Positions 5,060 to 9,905 of a stretch of 9,905 nucleotides of DNA are shown one piece after another. Source of the DNA: an uncultured Mycoplasmatota bacterium (lineage in GTDB: Bacteria > Bacillota_I > Bacilli_A > RF39 > UBA660). The notes under the pieces were generated by a model. That model made no database searches. It worked only from the letters and a program-made list of their open reading frames with translations, and was not told the DNA's origin. The translations under genes and the position numbers were made by a program. The stretch spans positions 1-9,905 of the forward strand of contig CAMMBX010000037.1 of NCBI GenBank assembly GCA_946494345.1. The letters run 5' to 3'. Every line of letters starts with the position of its first letter. The first letter of the stretch is position 1.

Positions 5060-6982
5060 ATGGAAGAAAAAGTAGAAGGTAATTATGATTCTTCGGCTAT
5101 ACAAGTGCTAGAAGGATTAGAAGCTGTTAGAAAAAGACCTGGTATGTATATTGGTTCTACTAGTTCGAGAGGACTTCATCATTTAGTATGGGAAATTGTT
5201 GATAATGCAATAGATGAAGCTTTAGCAGGTTATTGTACACATATTGAAGTTACTATTAATAAAGATAATAGTATTACAGTTAAAGATGATGGAAGAGGTA
5301 TACCTGTTGATATTCATCCTAAAACTCATAAAAGTACAGTAGAAACTGTTTATACAGTACTTCATGCTGGTGGTAAATTTGGTGGAGGCGGATATAAAGT
5401 ATCTGGAGGACTTCATGGTGTTGGAGCTTCAGTTGTTAATGCTTTATCTGACTGGTTAGAGGTTAAAGTATATCGTGATGGTAAGATATATTATCAAAGA
5501 TATCAAACAGGAGGTAAACCAGTTGAGCCTTTAAAAGTAATAGGAGAATGTGATAAAGATAGAACTGGTACAACTGTTACTTTTAAACCAGATGACCAAA
5601 TATTTACAGAAACTACTGTATATGATTATGATACTTTAAAAACAAGACTTCGTGAGTTAGCTTTCTTAAATAGAGGTCTACGTATTACTTTATATGATGA
5701 TAGAGAAACGCCTAAGAAAGATAGCTTTCATTATGAAGGTGGGATTAGAGAGTATGTAGAGATGCTTAATAAGAATAAAAATCCAATTCATCCTACAATT
5801 ATTGATGTAACTGGAGTTATGAATGATATTTCAGTTGAAGTGGCTTTACAATACAATGAGTCATATAATGCAGCGATTTATTCATTTGTTAACAATATTA
5901 CAACACCAGAAGGTGGTACTCATGAAGATGGTGTAAGACGGGCTTTAACTAGAGTTTTGAATAAATATGCTGTTAGTCATAACCTTCTAAAAGATAAAGA
6001 TGATTCTTTAAGTGGTGATGATGTTAAAGAAGGTATTACAATGATTATTTCTGTAAAACATCCTAATCCACAGTTTGAAGGCCAGACTAAGACGAAACTT
6101 GGTAATAGTGAGGTTAGAGGAATAGCTGATAAAATATTTTCAGAACAATTTGAGAGATTTTTATTAGAACATCCTGATGAAGCTAAGATTATTATTGAAA
6201 AATGTATTACAGCATCAAGAGCTCGTGTAGCTGCTAAGAAAGCAAGAGAGTTAACTCGTCGTAAGGGTGACCTAGATATGACTAATGTTTGGGGTAAACT
6301 TAATGACTGTAAGAGTAAAGATGCATCAGAATGTGAAATATTCTTAGTTGAGGGAGATTCTGCTGGTGGTTCTGCTATTAAAGGAAGAAATAGTATGACA
6401 CAAGCGATACTTCCTTTACGTGGTAAGATTTTAAATGTAGAAAAAGCAAGACTTGATAGGGCTTTATCTAATGAAGAGATTAGAACAATTATTACAGCAT
6501 TTGGAACAGGAATTGGGGAAGAGTTTGATATTTCTAAGCTTCGTTATAATAAGATTATTATAATGACTGATGCTGATGTTGATGGTTCTCATATTAGAGT
6601 TTTACTTTTAACATTATTTTATCGTTTCTTTAAGCCTATTATTGAAGAAGGACATGTATATGCTGCTCAACCTCCTTTATATAGAATTACTCATGGTAAG
6701 ACACGTAAATATGTTTTGGATGAGGCAGAACGCGCTGAATATTTAGCAACTCTTTCTCCAAATACTAAATATGAGATAACTCGTATGAAAGGTTTAGGAG
6801 AAATGGATGCTGAAGAGTTAAATGAGACAACTATGGATATTAATAAGCGTGTTTTAAGACAGATTACAATTGATGATGCAGTTGCAGCGGATGAAGTATT
6901 TTCACAACTTATGGGTGAAGAAGTGGCTCCTCGTCGTGAATTTATTGAAGAAAATGCAACTTATGCAACGTTAGATGTTTAG
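5060..6982 (+). CDS. gyrB: DNA gyrase subunit B
   Basis: GyrB is the ATPase subunit of gyrase (A2B2), which adds negative supercoils ahead of forks and at the origin. At 640 residues it is the short Bacillota form without the insert of E. coli GyrB. The GHKL ATPase shows EIVDNAIDEAL (45-55; catalytic Glu45, Mg-binding Asn49), DDGRG (76-80) and the ATP lid GGKFGGGGYKVSGGLHGVG (104-122). The TOPRIM domain shows EGDSAGGSA (431-439), PLRGK (452-456) and DADVDGSHIR (504-513). The end, RREFIEENATYATLDV, is typical of GyrB rather than ParE. AGAGGAG (5046-5052) overlaps the end of recF 7 nt before ATG; 3 bp separate it from recF and 13 bp from gyrA. Confidence 0.97.
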   Translation: MEEKVEGNYDSSAIQVLEGLEAVRKRPGMYIGSTSSRGLHHLVWEIVDNAIDEALAGYCTHIEVTINKDNSITVKDDGRGIPVDIHPKTHKSTVETVYTVLHAGGKFGGGGYKVSGGLHGVGASVVNALSDWLEVKVYRDGKIYYQRYQTGGKPVEPLKVIGECDKDRTGTTVTFKPDDQIFTETTVYDYDTLKTRLRELAFLNRGLRITLYDDRETPKKDSFHYEGGIREYVEMLNKNKNPIHPTIIDVTGVMNDISVEVALQYNESYNAAIYSFVNNITTPEGGTHEDGVRRALTRVLNKYAVSHNLLKDKDDSLSGDDVKEGITMIISVKHPNPQFEGQTKTKLGNSEVRGIADKIFSEQFERFLLEHPDEAKIIIEKCITASRARVAAKKARELTRRKGDLDMTNVWGKLNDCKSKDASECEIFLVEGDSAGGSAIKGRNSMTQAILPLRGKILNVEKARLDRALSNEEIRTIITAFGTGIGEEFDISKLRYNKIIIMTDADVDGSHIRVLLLTLFYRFFKPIIEEGHVYAAQPPLYRITHGKTRKYVLDEAERAEYLATLSPNTKYEITRMKGLGEMDAEELNETTMDINKRVLRQITIDDAVAADEVFSQLMGEEVAPRREFIEENATYATLDV

Positions 6983-6995
6983 GAGGTAAGAGGTT

Positions 6996-9440
6996 ATGGA
7001 TAGATTAGAACAAAATAATATAGTAAAAGAAGTAAAAGACTCTTTTCTTGATTATTCGATGAGTGTTATTACAGCGCGGGCAATTCCTGATTTAAGGGAT
7101 GGTTTAAAACCTGTTCATCGTAGAATTTTATATTCTATGTATGAGTCAGGATATACACCTGATAAGCCTCATAGAAAAAGTGCTAAGACTGTTGGTGAGG
7201 TTATGGGTAATTATCATCCTCATGGTGATAGTTCTATTTACGAAGCAATGGTTAGAATGGCTCAAGACTTTTCATATCGATATATGTTAATTGATGGTCA
7301 TGGTAACTTTGGTAATATTGAAGGTTATGGGGCAGCAGCAATGCGTTATACCGAGTCAAGACTTTCAAAAATATCTCTTGAACTTTTAAGAAATATTAAT
7401 AAAAATACAGTAGATTTTACTCCTAACTTTGATGAATCTTCAAAAGAACCTGTAGTTTTACCTTCAAGGTTTCCTAATATTTTAGTTAATGGTACTACTG
7501 GTATTGCTGTTGGTATGGCAACAAATATTCCACCTCATAATTTGAAAGAAGTTATAGATGGTTGTGTTGCTTATATCGACAATCCTGATATTGATGTAGA
7601 TGGCTTAATGCAATATATTAAGGGACCGGATTTTCCAACAGGAGCATCTATTCTTGGTAATAGTGGTATTAAAAAGGCTTATGAAACAGGTAGAGGTACT
7701 ATTACTATTAGAAGTAAAGCTCAAATTGAAGAGAAAAATGGTAGGCAATATATAATTATTGATGAAGTTCCTTATGGTGTTAATACATCTGAGTTAAAAA
7801 ACAAAGTAGCGGAACTTGTTCATAATAAGACAATTGAAGGTATTTCTGATTATCATTCTGATTTAAAGGATGGTATTAAGATTACTATTACATTGAAGAA
7901 GGATGCCAATGCTCAAGTTGTATTGAATAAATTATATAAACATACACAGTTTCAAACTAGTTATGGAATAATTTTCTTAATGCTAGATCAAGGTGTTCCT
8001 AGAACTTTAGGATTAAAGGACATTATTGCAAAATATATTGATTTCCAAAGGGAAGTTATTATAAGAAGAACGCAATTTGATTTAGATAATGCGGAGAAAC
8101 GTGTTCATATTTTAGAAGGTTTAAAGATTGCCTTAGATAACATTGATGAAGTAATTAAGTTAATTAGAGGTTCTAAGTCTGATGATGAGGCTAGAAGTGG
8201 TTTAATGAGTAAGTTTGGCTTAACTGAAATACAAGCGAATGCTATCTTAGAGATGAGACTTAGAAGATTAACTGGATTAGAAAGAGAAAAAATAGAGAAT
8301 GAACTTAAGGATTTACTTGAATTAATTGCTAATTTAAAAGATATTTTAAGTAGTGATGCGAAGATTCTTAATGTTATTAAGACAGAGCTTCTAGAGATTA
8401 AAGATAAATATGGAGATGACAGAAGAACTAATATTGATATGACAGCGATTGAGTATATTGAAGATGAGTCTTTAATTCCTGTAGAAGATGTTATTGTAAC
8501 ATTAACTAATAAAGGTTATATAAAGAGATTAAGAGCAGATACTTATAAGAGTCAAAATCGTGGTGGTGTTGGAATTAAAGGAATGGCTACGAATGAAGAG
8601 GACTTTGTTAAACATTTAATTTCAATGAAAACACATGATTATATCTTATTCTTCTCTAATAAAGGAAGAGTATACAGACTTAAAGGATATGAGATTCCAG
8701 AGTATAGTCGTCAATCTAAAGGTCTACCTGTGGTGAACTTATTATCACTAGAAAATGGCGAGAACATTAGTTCGATAGTTTGTTTAGACCCTTCTGTGGA
8801 AAAATATAAGTATTTACTTTTTGTTACCAGAAATGGTCTTGTAAAACGTACGGAAATAAAGGAATTTGATAATATCCGTAAGAGTGGAAAGATTGCAATT
8901 GTTCTTAAAGATAACGATGAGTTAATAGCTGTGGATAAAACTGCTGGTGAAGATGAAGTAATAATCGGTGCTAGCAATGGAAGAATGGTAAGATTTGTGG
9001 AAACTGAAATACGTTCTATGGGTCGTGGTACATCTGGAGTTAAAGGAATTGACCTTGATGGAAGTGTCGTTGTTGGTGCTAATGTTGTAACTGGAAATCA
9101 AGAAGTTTTAATTGTTACTGAGAATGGTTATGGTAAGAAAACAGATATAAATGAATATAGATTAACTCATAGAGGTAGTAAGGGTGTTAAAGCTTTAAAT
9201 ATGACTGATAAAAACGGTTCTATGGTTTCTCTAAATTGCGTTAATGCTGATGAAAGTGATAAAAAAGATGTAATGATTATTACAGATAGTGGTGTTATTA
9301 TGAGAATGCCAATGGAACAGATATCTACTTTGAAGAGAGCAACTCAAGGAGTTAGGTTAATTCATTTAAAAGATGATCAAAAAGTTGCAACAGTCACGGT
9401 TGTTGATAAAGATGAAGAAGAAAGTACTAATGAAGAGTAA
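6996..9440 (+). CDS. gyrA: DNA gyrase subunit A
   Basis: GyrA cuts and rejoins DNA through a catalytic tyrosine and wraps DNA on its C-terminal beta-pinwheel. Length is 814 residues, normal for the family. The breakage-reunion domain has HPHGDSSIYEAMVRMAQ (74-90) and MRYTE with active-site Tyr118. The quinolone-determining positions read Ser79 and Glu83, the usual Gram-positive wild type. The pinwheel (about 495-800) shows repeated blade motifs such as VTLTNKGYIKRL (501-512) and FVTRNGLVKRT (609-619), then an acidic tail DKDEEESTNEE. The GyrA-box is QNRGGVG (520-526), where a basic residue is usual at the sixth position. AGGAGGT (6981-6987) overlaps the gyrB stop, 8 nt before ATG. Directly after the stop comes a pyrimidine-rich tract, then the parS/NBS repeats. 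Confidence 0.97.
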   Translation: MDRLEQNNIVKEVKDSFLDYSMSVITARAIPDLRDGLKPVHRRILYSMYESGYTPDKPHRKSAKTVGEVMGNYHPHGDSSIYEAMVRMAQDFSYRYMLIDGHGNFGNIEGYGAAAMRYTESRLSKISLELLRNINKNTVDFTPNFDESSKEPVVLPSRFPNILVNGTTGIAVGMATNIPPHNLKEVIDGCVAYIDNPDIDVDGLMQYIKGPDFPTGASILGNSGIKKAYETGRGTITIRSKAQIEEKNGRQYIIIDEVPYGVNTSELKNKVAELVHNKTIEGISDYHSDLKDGIKITITLKKDANAQVVLNKLYKHTQFQTSYGIIFLMLDQGVPRTLGLKDIIAKYIDFQREVIIRRTQFDLDNAEKRVHILEGLKIALDNIDEVIKLIRGSKSDDEARSGLMSKFGLTEIQANAILEMRLRRLTGLEREKIENELKDLLELIANLKDILSSDAKILNVIKTELLEIKDKYGDDRRTNIDMTAIEYIEDESLIPVEDVIVTLTNKGYIKRLRADTYKSQNRGGVGIKGMATNEEDFVKHLISMKTHDYILFFSNKGRVYRLKGYEIPEYSRQSKGLPVVNLLSLENGENISSIVCLDPSVEKYKYLLFVTRNGLVKRTEIKEFDNIRKSGKIAIVLKDNDELIAVDKTAGEDEVIIGASNGRMVRFVETEIRSMGRGTSGVKGIDLDGSVVVGANVVTGNQEVLIVTENGYGKKTDINEYRLTHRGSKGVKALNMTDKNGSMVSLNCVNADESDKKDVMIITDSGVIMRMPMEQISTLKRATQGVRLIHLKDDQKVATVTVVDKDEEESTNEE

Positions 9441-9455
9441 CTTCTTCTTTTTTTT
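9414..9455 (+). terminator. Possible terminator after gyrA
   Basis: GAAGAAG (9414-9420, within the last gyrA codons) can pair with CTTCTTC (9441-9447) across a 20-nt loop, followed by eight T (9448-9455). The stem is short and the loop long, so it is only a candidate. A shorter alternative pairs GAAG (9432-9435) with CTTC (9441-9444). Confidence 0.35.
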
Positions 9456-9471
9456 AAGCTTTATATACTAA

Positions 9472-9487
9472 TGTTTCATGTGAAACA
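9472..9487. promoter_or_regulatory. parS site 1 (one base off)
   Basis: TGTTTCATGTGAAACA, matching the parS palindrome except T for C at 9479, next to the central dyad. ParB (Spo0J) probably still binds but perhaps more weakly. Confidence 0.85.
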
Positions 9488-9529
9488 TATAAAGAAGTAG
9501 ATAAACCTATATAGATAAGTATTAAAATT

Positions 9530-9543
9530 ATTTCCCGGGAAAT
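9530..9543. promoter_or_regulatory. Noc-binding site 1
   Basis: ATTTCCCGGGAAAT, the exact B. subtilis Noc consensus, inside a perfect 24-bp palindrome (9525-9548). Confidence 0.85.
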
Positions 9544-9598
9544 AATTTAGGTAGAAGTAAGTATTAAATTTATATTTTATTTAAACTATATATACTAA

Positions 9599-9614
9599 TG
9601 TTTCACGTGAAACA
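9599..9614. promoter_or_regulatory. parS site 2
   Basis: TGTTTCACGTGAAACA, a perfect 16-bp parS palindrome, exactly 127 bp after site 1. ParB clamps load here with CTP and spread to organise and segregate the origin. Confidence 0.93.
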
Positions 9615-9656
9615 TATAAAGAAGTAGATAAAACTATATAGAGAAGTAGTAAAATT

Positions 9657-9670
9657 ATTTCCCGGGAAAT
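9657..9670. promoter_or_regulatory. Noc-binding site 2
   Basis: ATTTCCCGGGAAAT within a perfect 24-bp palindrome (9652-9675), 127 bp after the first NBS. Confidence 0.85.
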
Positions 9671-9725
9671 AATTTAGATAGAAATAAGTATTGAATTTAT
9701 TGTTTCTTTAAACTTTATATATCAA

Positions 9726-9741
9726 TGTTTCACGTGAAACA
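9726..9741. promoter_or_regulatory. parS site 3
   Basis: Perfect TGTTTCACGTGAAACA, 127 bp after site 2, although the neighbouring bases of this unit have changed at several positions. Confidence 0.93.
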
Positions 9742-9783
9742 TATAAAGAAGTTAATAAAATTATATAGAGGAGTAGTAAAATT

Positions 9784-9797
9784 ATTTCCCGGGAAAT
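9784..9797. promoter_or_regulatory. Noc-binding site 3
   Basis: ATTTCCCGGGAAAT within a 22-bp palindrome (9780-9801). The next would fall at about 9911, outside the window. Confidence 0.85.
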
Positions 9798-9852
9798 AAT
9801 TCAAATAGAAATAAGTATTAAATTTATATTTTATTTAAACTATATATACTAA

Positions 9853-9868
9853 TGTTTCACGTGAAACA
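9853..9868. promoter_or_regulatory. parS site 4
   Basis: Perfect TGTTTCACGTGAAACA in the last, partial repeat unit, which shows that the array continues to the right. Confidence 0.93.
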
Positions 9869-9905
9869 TATAAAGAAGTAGATAAAACTATATAGAGAAG
9901 TAGTA

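Larger units (their letters stand above)
9451..9905. repeat. Tandem 127-bp repeats with alternating parS and Noc-binding sites
   Basis: From the T-run after gyrA to the window end there is no gene but a tandem repeat: units 9451-9577, 9578-9704, 9705-9831 and the first 74 bp of a fourth (9832-9905). Each full unit has one parS and one NBS palindrome; the partial fourth unit shows its parS before the window ends. Centres are 57 bp apart within a unit and 70 bp to the next, with no indel. By eye, adjacent units are about 90% identical; changes fall in the flanks, apart from one base in the first parS. Bases 9558-9651 and 9812-9905 are identical over 94 bp. It is neither CRISPR (no unique spacers) nor an insertion sequence (no ORF). 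Confidence 0.95.

Noticed and set aside
5222..5416. 64-codon minus-strand ORF within gyrB
   Set aside because: Lies fully inside conserved ATPase-domain codons of gyrB; shadow frame.
7230..7250. Quinolone-resistance change in GyrA
   Set aside because: Ser79 and Glu83 are the usual wild-type residues of Gram-positive GyrA.
8711..8977. 88-codon minus-strand ORF within gyrA
   Set aside because: Lies fully inside the GyrA beta-pinwheel coding sequence; shadow frame.
9471..9905. Repeated tiny ORFs (MFHVKHIKK) starting in each parS
   Set aside because: The ATG and the following codons are simply the parS palindrome; no ribosome sites, and the frames stop after nine codons.
9451..9905. CRISPR array
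   Set aside because: The entire 127-bp unit is repeated, with no unique spacers and no short direct-repeat pattern; the conserved parts are ParB/Noc-type palindromes.

Overview
The window is the replication-origin region of a low-GC Gram-positive bacterium. The order rpmH (divergent) - oriC - dnaA - dnaN - comK-like - recF - gyrB - gyrA, very AT-rich codon use, GGAGG-type ribosome binding sites, a ComK-family protein, and ParB (parS) and Noc (NBS) operator sequences all point to Bacillota, most likely class Bacilli. I cannot name a genus. The standard bacterial code fits: every gene reads through without in-frame TGA, and none of the seven complete genes ends in TGA.

Layout. Bases 1-311 hold the first codons of rpmH (ribosomal protein L34) and a 70-residue protein of unknown function, both on the minus strand. 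Bases 360-545 form the upstream half of the origin, with clustered DnaA boxes interleaved with TGTCGA(A/T) motifs. dnaA (GTG start at 594) follows. The dnaA-dnaN gap holds a perfect DnaA box, a tandem box pair and an AT-rich tract that looks like the unwinding element, so the origin is bipartite around dnaA as in Bacillus subtilis. dnaN ends at a terminator. Where many Bacillota carry the small S4-domain gene yaaA, there is instead a short ComK-family gene with its own promoter region and terminator. recF, gyrB and gyrA then form a tight operon behind an extended -10 promoter and a short leader ORF.

From about 9451 to the window end there is no gene, but a tandem repeat of exactly 127 bp. Each unit carries one parS palindrome (TGTTTCACGTGAAACA) and one Noc-binding palindrome (TATTTCCCGGGAAATA), giving a regular parS-NBS-parS-NBS array that continues past the window.

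Together the genes start replication (DnaA), clamp the polymerase (DnaN), handle gaps and stalled forks (RecF) and relieve supercoiling (GyrAB). The array probably recruits the segregation protein ParB and the nucleoid-occlusion protein Noc to the origin. The two most unusual points are this interleaved array and the ComK regulator embedded in the dnaN-recF interval, with possible ComK and Spo0A (or variant DnaA) sites in front of it.
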